The translations under genes and the position numbers were made by a program. A DNA stretch of 64,000 nucleotides from positions 1-64,000 of the forward strand of contig DASTDE010000001.1 in NCBI GenBank assembly GCA_035710515.1, written 5' to 3'. Positions 33,649-42,293 of this stretch are shown piece after piece. Origin of the DNA: Candidatus Rubrimentiphilum sp. (GTDB lineage: Bacteria > Vulcanimicrobiota > Vulcanimicrobiia > Vulcanimicrobiales > Vulcanimicrobiaceae). The notes under the pieces were generated by a model that was not told where the DNA came from, searched no databases, and was given only the letters and a program-made list of their open reading frames with translations. Positions within the stretch are counted from its first letter, which is position 1, and each line of letters begins with the position of its first letter.

Positions 33649-34515
33649 ATGAATATACGGTCCATCGTCATGATTGCCGCTCTGTTGGTGATCGGAGTCC
33701 TCGATTTCGGGAATCTCTTCCACGTAAGCGGGTCCACCAACGCTACGCTCACCCTATTGGCGGGCCTGGTCTTTGTGGTCGCGCACGGGTCGGCCGCGTT
33801 TGGTTGGCGCAATATCGCGGCCTTCATCGCAATCACCTTCGTCGTCAGCTTCACGTCCGAAGTTATCGGCGTGGCCACCGGACTCGTTTTCGGTCCCTAC
33901 CATTATACAGACTTGCTGGGACCAAAATTGCTCGGCGTGCCGCCGCTGATCCAACTTGGGTATTTGGCAGTCGGATATGCGAGCATGGTGATGGGTCGCA
34001 TCATTCTGTCGCTGCTCGCCCCGGTGAGGCAGTGGGCGATATTCGCCGCGGCCGTGGCCGGAAGTTTCATCATGGTGAGTTGGGACGTCGCGATGGATCC
34101 GTATCAATCCACCGTATCCGGCGACTGGATTTGGCATACCGGTGGGCCATACTTCGGAGTTCCGCTGCATAACTATGCCGGCTGGTTCGGAACCGTGTTC
34201 CTTTTCATGCTCGTGTACTTCATCTATGCGAGCCGCTATACGGAAGAGCCGCAACCCGACGCGACCAACAATCCCACGGCGTTCTGGAGTTTGCCGGTCG
34301 TCTTGTATGCGCTTTTCGCCCTAGGGATCATCGTCACGCCGCTGGCCGGCGGAATTGAGTATCCGTACGCTTCGCCGGCAAACTACAACGGCGCGCCGCA
34401 GGTGCTCGGACCGAGCCTTTCGCTGATCGCGATCTTCGTGATGGGCAGCCCGGTCGTCTTCGCGCTGTCCCGCTTGCTAACCAAGAGAAGCGTCGATCGG
34501 ACGTTTGTCGCATGA
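33649..34515 (+). CDS. Carotenoid-biosynthesis-type membrane protein (CruF/DUF422-like)
   Basis: 288 residues with about eight hydrophobic helices. Seen: SEVIGVATGLVFGPYHYTD followed by LLGPKLLGVPPLIQLGYL, and SWDVAMDPYQ further on, which match the membrane family that includes CruF-type carotenoid 1',2'-hydratases. Expected role: hydration or modification of an acyclic carotenoid end group, but no other carotenoid gene is nearby and the family is broad. ATG 33649 with GAAGG about 10 bases upstream. Confidence 0.72.
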   Translation: MNIRSIVMIAALLVIGVLDFGNLFHVSGSTNATLTLLAGLVFVVAHGSAAFGWRNIAAFIAITFVVSFTSEVIGVATGLVFGPYHYTDLLGPKLLGVPPLIQLGYLAVGYASMVMGRIILSLLAPVRQWAIFAAAVAGSFIMVSWDVAMDPYQSTVSGDWIWHTGGPYFGVPLHNYAGWFGTVFLFMLVYFIYASRYTEEPQPDATNNPTAFWSLPVVLYALFALGIIVTPLAGGIEYPYASPANYNGAPQVLGPSLSLIAIFVMGSPVVFALSRLLTKRSVDRTFVA

Positions 34516-34555
34516 GGTATAAAGCATATCGCAGCTAAGTTTGTGCTGTTAAGAT

Positions 34556-34702
34556 ATGCACATGAAAGTGATTACAAAGACGAGTGAGACAAAGGTAGCC
34601 ATCGACGACGTCGATGCGCGGCCGAGCTCGATCGAACTCAAAGAAGTGAAACTGCTGCGCGGAATGTTTACGGGCTGGGGCCCGAAAATCAGCAGCAACT
34701 AG
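34556..34702 (+). CDS. Tiny ORF of 48 residues, unrecognised
   Basis: ATG 34556 (or in-frame ATG 34562) to TAG 34700-34702. The peptide has a charged leader-like first part (KVITKTSETKVAIDDVD), then SSIELKEVKLLRGMFTGWGP and a polar end KISSN. The GMFTGWGP core rich in Gly and aromatics after an acidic-basic leader is reminiscent of small modified-peptide precursors, but no modifying enzyme is adjacent. It fills the gap between the CruF-like gene and the convergent MFS gene, ending 3 bp from the latter's stop. RBS weak. The assignment as a gene is tentative. Confidence 0.35.
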   Translation: MHMKVITKTSETKVAIDDVDARPSSIELKEVKLLRGMFTGWGPKISSN

Positions 34703-34705
34703 TTA

Positions 34706-35923
34706 CTATGCCGGCGCTTTTACTCGCAACGCTTTTGTAGCGAGGAGTGCGGGCACAGCTGCCAGCAGAGCGACCGCCGCGGCCAATTGCCAGGCGATCG
34801 CGTAACCGGCCGTACCGATAACCAGACCGATAGCAATTGGCGCGATCGCGCCGGCGACGTAAATCCACATCGTTCCGAATCCGAGCGCGCCGCCGGCATG
34901 GTCTTTGCCGCCGATTTCGGCCATGGCCAAAAGCGACAACGCGAACCAGCCTTCGCCCGCGAAGCCTAAGCCGACCGCGGCGACGCAGATCAGCCATAGC
35001 CCGATGTGACCGATGCCGCTCAGCAGCATCGCCGCGCCCGCCCCGAAGATCGCGCAGTACGCCATCGGTATGGTTCGATTGCCTCCGTAGCGCCGATCGC
35101 TCAGCCTGCCCCAAACCAGCCGCCCCGCGCCCGCCGACAAGTGCCCGCCCGCAAAGATCAGCGCCGCAAACTCCGGGCTGTATCCGCCGCCGCGCACTAG
35201 CGTGATCGGAAAGAAGACGATGAACACGGTTTGCGTGAAGACGAGCAGCATCGACGCAAGCGTCACCAGAATCAGGCGGCGATCTTTCCCGATGTGCCCG
35301 ATGTCTTCGAGCAGCTTTGAGACCGCAACATGTTCGCCGCACAACTCTTTGGGCTGACGGTACAGTAGCGCCGAAGCCGTGCAAACGACGAGCACGATTA
35401 CGCCGCCCGCGATCAGCGCGCCGCCGTACCCGTAACGCGATCCGACGCCGGCAAACAACAGGCCGCCGAGCGCGCCGCCCACCGGCATGCCCGTTTGCCG
35501 GATTCCCATCGCCAGCCCGCGCTGCGTCGGCGAAAAAAACGCCAGGATCGCATGCGTGCCTGCGGGATTGCTCGCCGCATAACCGGCGCCATAGAGAAAC
35601 AGACATGCGAGCAGCCAGAAATAATTCGGGAAATACGCGGCGGCGATCATCGAGGCGCCCATCAGCAGGCCGGCTTCGAGCAGCATCGCTTTGTCGCCGA
35701 AGCGATCGCACAACGTTCCGCTTAAAGGAACGGTAAACAGGCCGCCCAGCGTGAGGGCAGTCGCGATCAGTCCGAGCTGCGAATGGCCCAAGTCAAAGGC
35801 GCCACCGACGTACGGCACGATGGCGCCCGTTCCGCCGTACAGCATTGCGCCGGCAACCATCGAGATCGTGAAGAGCGCCAAAACGAAGTAGCGCGATTCC
35901 CCCCGAGGCGGCGTCAAAAGCAT
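34706..35923 (-). CDS. Major facilitator superfamily transporter
   Basis: 405 residues from ATG 35923, with about 12 hydrophobic helices. Seen: LCDRFGDKAM in the TM2-TM3 loop (the MFS motif A position) and FFSPTQRGLAMGIRQTGMPVGGALGG, typical of cyanate/oxalate-formate-like uniporters and antiporters. Substrate unknown. The frame extends further upstream, but the 20-bp gap to the divergent thrC makes 35923 the natural start. Both genes must share overlapping promoters. Confidence 0.85.
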   Translation of the reverse strand: MLLTPPRGESRYFVLALFTISMVAGAMLYGGTGAIVPYVGGAFDLGHSQLGLIATALTLGGLFTVPLSGTLCDRFGDKAMLLEAGLLMGASMIAAAYFPNYFWLLACLFLYGAGYAASNPAGTHAILAFFSPTQRGLAMGIRQTGMPVGGALGGLLFAGVGSRYGYGGALIAGGVIVLVVCTASALLYRQPKELCGEHVAVSKLLEDIGHIGKDRRLILVTLASMLLVFTQTVFIVFFPITLVRGGGYSPEFAALIFAGGHLSAGAGRLVWGRLSDRRYGGNRTIPMAYCAIFGAGAAMLLSGIGHIGLWLICVAAVGLGFAGEGWFALSLLAMAEIGGKDHAGGALGFGTMWIYVAGAIAPIAIGLVIGTAGYAIAWQLAAAVALLAAVPALLATKALRVKAPA

Positions 35924-35942
35924 TGCGCGCCCTTCGCTGAAT

Positions 35943-37163
35943 ATGGCGGGAATGCTCTCCCACCTCGAGTGCCCCAAGTGCGGAGCCCGATACGACGCCG
36001 ACAAGCAGCAGCACCTGTGCAGCTGCGGCGGCCCGCTGCTGGCGCGGTACGATCTGCTGGCCGCCGCCAAGACGTTTACCCGCGAGAATCTCGCCCGGCG
36101 CGAACCGTCACTGTGGCGGTACGGCGAGTTGCTGCCGTTGCGCAACATCAACCACCGCATCAGTTTCGGCGAAGTCTTCACGCCGATGCTAGCGCTTTCG
36201 GCGATTGGATCCGAGATTGGAATCGGCGAGCTGTTCGTCAAGGACGAAGGCTTGCTGCCGACCGGAACGTTTAAAGCCCGCGGCGCAGCGGTCGGCGTCT
36301 CGCGCGCGCAAGAACTCGGTGTTTCAGCCTTTGCAATGCCGACCAACGGAAATGCCGGCGGCGCGTGGGCTGCCTACGGTGTCCTGGCCGGCATCGAAGC
36401 GTACATCGTCATGGCGAAGAACGCGCCGGCGATCAACCGCCTGGAATGCAGCATGATGGGCGCGCACCTGTGGCTGGTGGACGGCTCGATCGCCGATGCG
36501 GGCAAGATTGTGGCCAAGGCGATTGCCGAACACGGCCTGTACGATGCATCGACGTTAAAAGAACCGTACCGCATCGAGGGCAAGAAAACGCTGGGTTTCG
36601 AACTGGTCGAGCAATTCGACTGGGACGTTCCCGACGTTATTCTCTATCCTACCGGCGGCGGCGTCGGTTTGATCGGCATCTACAAGGCGCTGCGCGAGCT
36701 GCAGGCGATGGGATTGCTTGACGAGCGCATGCCGCGCTTCGTGGCGGTGCAAGCCGAAGGCTGCGCGCCGATCGTGCGCGCGTGGAAAGAGCACAAGAAT
36801 GAATCCGTCCTTTGGCCGGATTCAAAGACGGTTGCTTTCGGCATCAACGTGCCCAAAGCGCTGGGCGATTTTCTCGTGCTTGAAGCGCTGTACGAAAGCG
36901 GCGGCGCCGCGATTGCGGTCAGCGACGAAAATATTCTCGCGATGCAGCGCCGTATCGGTGCGCAGGAGGGACTGTTCGTGTGTCCGGAAGGCGCGGCGAC
37001 GATCGTGGCCGCGGCCGAGTTGCGCCGGCAAGGCTGGATTCAGCCCGACGACACGGTGCTGGCTATCAATACCGGCACGGGGCTGAAGTACCCCGACGTT
37101 ATGGTTCCGGAGTTGCCGCTGCTGGCGCCGGACGCGACCATTGCGATCGGAAGCGATAGATAA
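35943..37163 (+). CDS. thrC: Threonine synthase
   Basis: PLP enzyme converting O-phospho-L-homoserine to threonine. 406 residues from ATG 35943 (ATG 35952 possible). Seen: an N-terminal zinc-ribbon-like CPKC...CSC (C10, C13, C26, C28), then PTGTFKARG with the PLP Lys111, TNGNAGGAWAAY binding the phosphate-side substrate, and YPTGGGVGLIG for the cofactor phosphate. Zn-ribbon-bearing ThrC is common in archaea, actinobacteria and deep bacterial lineages. Its final 65 bp overlap the 3' end of the convergent amino-acid permease. Confidence 0.93.
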   Translation: MAGMLSHLECPKCGARYDADKQQHLCSCGGPLLARYDLLAAAKTFTRENLARREPSLWRYGELLPLRNINHRISFGEVFTPMLALSAIGSEIGIGELFVKDEGLLPTGTFKARGAAVGVSRAQELGVSAFAMPTNGNAGGAWAAYGVLAGIEAYIVMAKNAPAINRLECSMMGAHLWLVDGSIADAGKIVAKAIAEHGLYDASTLKEPYRIEGKKTLGFELVEQFDWDVPDVILYPTGGGVGLIGIYKALRELQAMGLLDERMPRFVAVQAEGCAPIVRAWKEHKNESVLWPDSKTVAFGINVPKALGDFLVLEALYESGGAAIAVSDENILAMQRRIGAQEGLFVCPEGAATIVAAAELRRQGWIQPDDTVLAINTGTGLKYPDVMVPELPLLAPDATIAIGSDR

Positions 37164-38544
37164 GCACGCCGGCCGCCGCGACGATAGCCGTCTGCACGAT
37201 CGGTTGCAGGTACCACGCTTGCGTGTGAGTCGTCACGGCAATCGAGATGGCAAACCAGAGCGCGAAAGCCATAATGGCGATGGCGACGGCGGCGTTCACG
37301 AGCCGGTTGCGATCCTTGGCGGAGTACAGCAGCATCCCCAAGCCGACGAAAAAGAAGACGCCCATTACCGAAAACACGCGCACGCCGACGCCGAAGACGT
37401 AGCCGAGCTTCAGCGACTCCACCAGGCTGAGCGATGCGAGCAGCGCGCTGATCGTTAAGGCCAGAACCGGGGTTGCATACCGCTCGTGCGTTTGCGCGAA
37501 GCGGTCGGGTACCAGGCCGTCTTTGCCCCACGCGTAGATCCAGCGCGACTGCGCCAGGAAAAGCGGGATGAACGTTTTGACCATGATGAAGGCGACGCCG
37601 AGATTTACCACCGAGGCGAGCCAAGCCGGCATGACCAACCCGAGCAGTCCGGTTGACGTCGTGTAGGCGGTGAGTTTCATGGCTGCCAGACCCGCTATCA
37701 CTTGCCACGGCACGGCGTGATAGATCGCGAACGTGAACAGAACGTAGATCGCCGTAACGATGCAGACCGCAATCAACACGCCGCGCCCTAACGTGCGGCG
37801 CGCGTCGACGGCCTCGTCGCCGGTTTGGGTCGCGGTCGATAGTCCCAGGTACGCGAAGAAGAGAACCGGCAGCGCGGTTCCAAACGCGGCCGCCCAATTC
37901 ACAGTGTGGACGGGTGCTTGCGCCGTGATGCCGGCCGCCGAAAGGTGTAGGTGCGCCGTCAACGCAGCCGAGAACGCTTGCGGGCTGGTACCGAAACCGA
38001 AGACGATCACGACCGCCGTTACGACGACGACGACGCCCATCGACAGCACCGCAATCGCAGCCGCTAGACGCACGCCGCGCACGTGCACCAGCCAAACGAT
38101 CCACAAAAGGGCAAGGCCGGTAACGAGCGTTCCGACATCCGAAGAAAAAAACGGCGCGTCAAATGCGGTTGCCAAAAACTTCGGCGCGGCATAGGCGAGC
38201 GTTCCGAGCGAGCCCGTCATGCCGAACCACGCAAGAAAGGTCACCAAGAACCCGACGAACGGGTTTACCGTGCGCGAAACGATCACGTACTCGCCGCCCG
38301 CGCCGATCAAGCCGTGCGAAAAGAAGTAACGGTACGCGATGACGGTCAGAAACGTGAGCGCTCCGCCGACGAGCATGAGCCAGGGAACAAGGTCGCCGAC
38401 GCCCGGCGCGGTTTGCTGAACCTGCGTCGAGACGAAGAAGAGTCCCGCGCCGACTTGGTTGGTCACGCCGAACGCGACCACCGACCACGGGCCGAGCACG
38501 CGCCGCAACGCGCGAACATCCGACATGCGAGTGCCCTTCGTCAA
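37099..38544 (-). CDS. APC-superfamily amino acid permease
   Basis: 481 residues (an internal ATG seven codons in, at MSDVRALRR, is also possible), with 12 or more hydrophobic helices. Seen: the TM1 motif SVVAFGVTNQVGAGLFFVS, where GxG of unwound TM1 is replaced by NQVGAGLF, and the GAGGEYVIVSR segment in TM3. Likely an amino acid:proton symporter or exchanger. Its last 22 codons overlap thrC on the opposite strand, an unusually long convergent overlap. Confidence 0.88.
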   Translation of the reverse strand: MTKGTRMSDVRALRRVLGPWSVVAFGVTNQVGAGLFFVSTQVQQTAPGVGDLVPWLMLVGGALTFLTVIAYRYFFSHGLIGAGGEYVIVSRTVNPFVGFLVTFLAWFGMTGSLGTLAYAAPKFLATAFDAPFFSSDVGTLVTGLALLWIVWLVHVRGVRLAAAIAVLSMGVVVVVTAVVIVFGFGTSPQAFSAALTAHLHLSAAGITAQAPVHTVNWAAAFGTALPVLFFAYLGLSTATQTGDEAVDARRTLGRGVLIAVCIVTAIYVLFTFAIYHAVPWQVIAGLAAMKLTAYTTSTGLLGLVMPAWLASVVNLGVAFIMVKTFIPLFLAQSRWIYAWGKDGLVPDRFAQTHERYATPVLALTISALLASLSLVESLKLGYVFGVGVRVFSVMGVFFFVGLGMLLYSAKDRNRLVNAAVAIAIMAFALWFAISIAVTTHTQAWYLQPIVQTAIVAAAGVLIYRFRSQWSRPAPAAATPEP

Positions 38545-38600
38545 AACAAAGAGCGCTCATCCGAAGATGCGCGCTCGAGGTCTCTCCCTTTGATGATGCC

Positions 38601-39227
38601 TTACGTGGGCATAGGCGATGGACGCGGATGCCGCATGCGTCCGCCAAATCCGCCGGGTGGTCCAAACTCACCGGGCGGCCCCATGTGTTCGCGTTCCAGC
38701 ATGAAGCCGTGAGCGCCCAAGCCGGGTCCCCCAATGGTCGCGAGTCTGAAGAGCAGCTCTCCGGCATCGGGCGTGCGCCGTTCTTTCGGCTCGCCGCTGC
38801 GCATCGGCCGCGGAGACGGAAAATTCGGGTTCGCGGCGCGGAACTTCGCAAACATCGCTTCCATCTGCGCCCCCTGCTGCGCTCTGAACGATTGCTCGGC
38901 GTTCAAGATCGCTTGTTTCTCACCGCTGGAAAGAAAGGCGTCGATCTTCTTGATCGCCGCTTGCGGGTCCGGACTCGCGGCGATTGCGAGCTGTCCGATT
39001 ACTGCCGCCAATTGATTGCGGTGCGCGGGCGTTAACGCACCCAAAACCTTGGCGCGAAATTGTTTGTACATCGCATCCCGCTGTTGCATCGTTTGGCGGA
39101 TCATCTGAAAATCGGGACGCGGCCACGGCGCGCCGCTCGGTCCGGGCGGCATCGGCGGTGCGCCTTGCGCCAGCACGAACGCCGGTATCGCGGCGAGCAT
39201 GGCAACGAGAATAAGAAGTTTGCTCAT
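38601..39227 (-). CDS. Secreted Spy/LTXXQ-like protein
   Basis: 208 residues: signal peptide (LLILVAMLAAIPAFVLA), a Pro-rich stretch, a helical middle (VLGALTPAHRNQLAAVIGQLA and later helices rich in Gln and Met) and a Gly/Pro/Met-rich tail (GPPGEFGPPGGFGGRM). The LTPAHRNQL helix resembles LTXXQ-motif periplasmic proteins, but no strict LTxxQ is present, so this is tentative. 9 bp downstream of the MFS gene, in the same direction. About 55 bp separate it from the permease start region. Confidence 0.6.
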   Translation of the reverse strand: MSKLLILVAMLAAIPAFVLAQGAPPMPPGPSGAPWPRPDFQMIRQTMQQRDAMYKQFRAKVLGALTPAHRNQLAAVIGQLAIAASPDPQAAIKKIDAFLSSGEKQAILNAEQSFRAQQGAQMEAMFAKFRAANPNFPSPRPMRSGEPKERRTPDAGELLFRLATIGGPGLGAHGFMLEREHMGPPGEFGPPGGFGGRMRHPRPSPMPT

Positions 39228-39236
39228 AGCTCTGTT

Positions 39237-40451
39237 CTAGGCCACTTTTCCTGGAATATCCTGAGAAAGCTCCTTGCCGGCAGTCTCAGGGAGGAAAGCG
39301 AGCGTCAACACGACGAGCGCATACGCGGCGACGGCGACGACCGTCATTGCGGCGCCGATAGGGTAAGCCTTCGCGAGCCAGCCGATCAGCCACGGTCCAA
39401 GTCCGGCCACGCCGCGCCCGAAATTGTAGCAAAAGCCCTGCCCCGCGCCGCGCGCGCTGTCCGGGTACAGCTCGCTCAAGTAAGGGCCGAAGCCGCTAAA
39501 GATTCCCGACGCGAAATAACCCAACAATGGTCCGGCAATGATGAGCTGCCAGTTCGCAGCTACGAAGTACAGATACAGCGGGACCATGATCGCCGAACAG
39601 ACTGCAAACAGTGCAAACGTGCGGCGCCGTCCCAAGCGATCGTTCAGATAACCCGCGCTAACGTAGCCGGCAAATGCGCCTGCGATGACGAGATAGAGAT
39701 AGGAGCCGCTCGTTACCGCCGCCAGATGCCGCTGCGTCGTCAAGTACGTCGGCATCCACGTGAACAGCGCATAGTAGCCGCTCTGAGCACCGACCGCCAA
39801 CAGCGAGGCGAGAATTGTCGTGCGTAGCAGCGCCGGCCGAAAGATCTCCGCGAGCGTAACCTGCGACTGCGCGTGAAAGCGCGGCGGGTCGTCTACGCCG
39901 CGGCGAATGTAGAGCAAAGCCAGCGCGGGAAGAATTCCGAGGAAGAACAAGTAGCGCCACGCAACCGCCGCTGGGCTGAGCGAGAAAACAATTTGAAATG
40001 CCAAGTTCGCACCCAGCCATCCGATGGCCCACGAACCTTGCACGATGCCCAAGTTCCGCCCGCGGCGCTGCGCTTGCGACCATTCGGCCACGAGCACCGA
40101 ACCGACGGCCCATTCCGCGCCGAACCCAAAGCCTTCCAGTCCGCGCAGGATCGCCAGCTGCTCGTACGTCTGCGCGAAGCCGCAAAGAAACGTGAAGAAC
40201 GCATAGCATGCGATAGAGATCATCAATGCCCGCCGCCGCCCGATGCGATCCGCGAGCGTTCCCATCGTAATGCCGCCGATCGCGCTGGCCACGAGCATGT
40301 ACGTCGCGAGCAGTCCGCCGGCGGATTTGTTCAAGCCGAAAGCGACAAGAATGGCGGGCAGCGCGTAGACGTACAAATAGAAATCGAACGCATCCAGGCC
40401 CCATCCCAAGCCCGAAGCCCACATGACGCGGCGAGTCTGATCGTTGCGCAT
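39237..40451 (-). CDS. MFS transporter of the sugar-acid/aromatic-acid symporter type
   Basis: 404 residues from ATG 40451; an upstream ATG at 40502 overlaps the divergent small gene and adds unconserved residues. 12 hydrophobic helices. Seen: WGLDAFDFYLYVYALP in TM1 with the paired acidic residues of the AAHS/SHS family, LADRIGRRRALM (motif A) and EGFGFGAEWAVGSVLVAEW. Likely substrate: an aromatic or other organic acid with protons. Divergent from the 77-residue ORF. Confidence 0.87.
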   Translation of the reverse strand: MRNDQTRRVMWASGLGWGLDAFDFYLYVYALPAILVAFGLNKSAGGLLATYMLVASAIGGITMGTLADRIGRRRALMISIACYAFFTFLCGFAQTYEQLAILRGLEGFGFGAEWAVGSVLVAEWSQAQRRGRNLGIVQGSWAIGWLGANLAFQIVFSLSPAAVAWRYLFFLGILPALALLYIRRGVDDPPRFHAQSQVTLAEIFRPALLRTTILASLLAVGAQSGYYALFTWMPTYLTTQRHLAAVTSGSYLYLVIAGAFAGYVSAGYLNDRLGRRRTFALFAVCSAIMVPLYLYFVAANWQLIIAGPLLGYFASGIFSGFGPYLSELYPDSARGAGQGFCYNFGRGVAGLGPWLIGWLAKAYPIGAAMTVVAVAAYALVVLTLAFLPETAGKELSQDIPGKVA

Positions 40452-40489
40452 CGCGGGAACGTTCGCCGCCGCTTCAGAAAAGCGCCTAC

Positions 40490-40723
40490 ATGACCGATGC
40501 ACAGCGACTCGCGCAGGCGCTCAATCCGCTCACGAAGACGCCGCAGTTCTCGTACACCAAGGCGCGCGCGGCCGCCCGCAACGAGCCGGCCGTGAATTGG
40601 CCCGCGACAAAGGAGCGCAACGAAGACTTCAACCCCGAAGTTGACGGCTGCGAATCATTTGTCATGAAGGACGGCTCGCTGTGCGAGTGGCTGCCCGGTC
40701 AATATCGCTACGCCGCCAAGTAA
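40490..40723 (+). CDS. Small protein, unrecognised
   Basis: 77 residues, no signal peptide or TM. Contains a polar N-terminus and a C-terminus with ESFVMKDGSLCEWLPGQYRY. The stop TAA overlaps the next ATG (TAATG), so it is coupled with the methyltransferase. Function unknown. Confidence 0.6.
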   Translation: MTDAQRLAQALNPLTKTPQFSYTKARAAARNEPAVNWPATKERNEDFNPEVDGCESFVMKDGSLCEWLPGQYRYAAK

Positions 40724-41475
40724 TGGAAATCTCCGGCCACGCACGCAAGAATCGTGCGTATTGGGATCGAGAAGCCGGCTCATATGAGGCCTCGCACGGA
40801 GAGCAACTCGCAAAAGAGCCGCTCGCTTGGGGCGTGTGGTCGATTCCGGAGAGCGAGCTGCGCGTGCTCGGAGACGTGCGCGGAAAAGACGTTCTCGAGT
40901 TCGGCTGCGGTGCGGCGCGGTGGTCGATCGGACTCTCGAAGATTGGTGCGCGTTGCGTAGGATTGGATAACTCCGAAAAGCAGCTCGCGCATGCGCGGCA
41001 GCTCATGGCCGCGGCGGGCGTCGATTTCCCGCTGCTGCACGCCAGCGCGGAATCCGTCCCCTTGCCCGATGCATCCTTCGAGATTGTGTTTTGCGATCAC
41101 GGTGCGATGTCGTTCACCGATCCGGTCCGAAGCGTTCCGGAAGCGGCGCGTCTCTTACGGCGCGGCGGCCTCTTTGCGTTTAATGCGGAGACGCCGCTGC
41201 ATTTCGTTTGCTATGACGAAGCGAACGATCGCATCAGCGCGCAGCTGCAGGCGAATTACTTTAACGACCGCATGACCGATGCCGACGGCAGCGTCAATTT
41301 CTCGCTGCCTTATGGCGAGTGGGTCGGGCTTTTTCACCGTTCGGGGTTTGCAATCGAAGGTTTGATCGAGCTTCGCCCTCCCGCGGATGCGCAGTCCAGC
41401 TATCGAGACTCGGCGTCGCGCGACTGGGCGCGCAAGTGGCCCGCGGAACAGATTTGGCGGCTGCGGCGCCTCTAG
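40723..41475 (+). CDS. Class I SAM-dependent methyltransferase
   Basis: 250 residues. Seen: DVLEFGCGAARWS (motif I, SAM glycine loop), VGLDNSEKQLAHARQL (acidic loop), EIVFCDHGAMSFTDP and RLLRRGGLFAFNAET in the Rossmann order of methyltransferase-11 proteins. The end WPAEQIWRLRRL carries Trp residues. The ATG at 40723 overlaps the preceding stop; a GTG-initiated extension inside the previous gene was rejected. Substrate unknown. Its last 4 bp overlap the convergent GNAT gene. Confidence 0.85.
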   Translation: MEISGHARKNRAYWDREAGSYEASHGEQLAKEPLAWGVWSIPESELRVLGDVRGKDVLEFGCGAARWSIGLSKIGARCVGLDNSEKQLAHARQLMAAAGVDFPLLHASAESVPLPDASFEIVFCDHGAMSFTDPVRSVPEAARLLRRGGLFAFNAETPLHFVCYDEANDRISAQLQANYFNDRMTDADGSVNFSLPYGEWVGLFHRSGFAIEGLIELRPPADAQSSYRDSASRDWARKWPAEQIWRLRRL

Positions 41476-42293
41476 AAGAGCAGCGTCGAAAATTCGCCGG
41501 CTTGCGTAAAGCCGAGGCGGCCGTACAAGCGCAGCGCGGGCGCGTTGAAGTCGTTGACGTAGAGCGAGAGCGTCGGGTATTCGTCGAGCAGTGCGGCGCA
41601 AATACCGTGCAGCGATGCCGTTGCCAGTCCGCGCCCGCGTAATTCAGGCGGCGTCCAAATGCCTTGGAGTTGGAGCGTTCGCGCGCTGTACGGGCCTTCG
41701 CTGGTGAAAAAGCAGATTGCGGCGTCATGTTCGCCGACCCACCACACGCCACGCTCGACCGAGGTGCGCGTGTTCGAATCGAATTCGTGCGAAGAGGCTC
41801 GCGGATCGTAGCCGAGCTCGTCGCGAATCATCGCAGCGGAGTTGCGTGCGACCAACTCCCATTCACGCGGCAGCGCCCGGCGCACCGTGACGCCGCGTGT
41901 TTCGCCGCGTAATGTTTTTCGATCGACCACCAGAAGCGGCTGACTCTTACGCACGAGACGCGGCGTAGCGTGACGATCCTTCACGCGGTCCCAATAGGCC
42001 TCGACAGTCCGGCGCGGCCCGACGATCATGCGCGCGGATTCTTTGGTTTGCGCCAATTCCGCGAATGCATTAACCGGCGCGCCGTCATCCGCCGCCAGGA
42101 CGACGTGCCGTCCAAAAAACGCCACGCCTCTGATTTGCGATCCGGCGGCGTACACATACAGCGATGAGCGGTACGATCCGAATTTCTCCGACGCGATCGC
42201 CCAGCTCAGAAAAACGTTCTCGTATGGCGAGGCGTCAAGGTAGGCGAGCGCGGCCGCATCGTCCTCGCGCCGCAGGCGCCGCGCGCCGGTCAG
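41472..42293 (-). CDS. GNAT-family N-acetyltransferase, probable CTG start
   Basis: About 273 residues. Seen: an N-terminal domain (DASPYENVFLSWAI) of the two-domain GNAT/DUF4081 type, and a C-terminal GNAT domain with GIWTPPELRGRGLATASLHG (acetyl-CoA loop R-G-R-G-L-A) and LYVNDFNAPALRLYGRLGF. In frame there is no standard start near the conserved N-terminus; CTG 42293 overlaps the anti-sigma stop as CTGA, exactly like ATGA/GTGA couplings elsewhere here. A standard start exists only far upstream inside the anti-sigma gene. Cytoplasmic acetyltransferase of unknown substrate. Confidence 0.75.
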   Translation of the reverse strand: MTGARRLRREDDAAALAYLDASPYENVFLSWAIASEKFGSYRSSLYVYAAGSQIRGVAFFGRHVVLAADDGAPVNAFAELAQTKESARMIVGPRRTVEAYWDRVKDRHATPRLVRKSQPLLVVDRKTLRGETRGVTVRRALPREWELVARNSAAMIRDELGYDPRASSHEFDSNTRTSVERGVWWVGEHDAAICFFTSEGPYSARTLQLQGIWTPPELRGRGLATASLHGICAALLDEYPTLSLYVNDFNAPALRLYGRLGFTQAGEFSTLLF

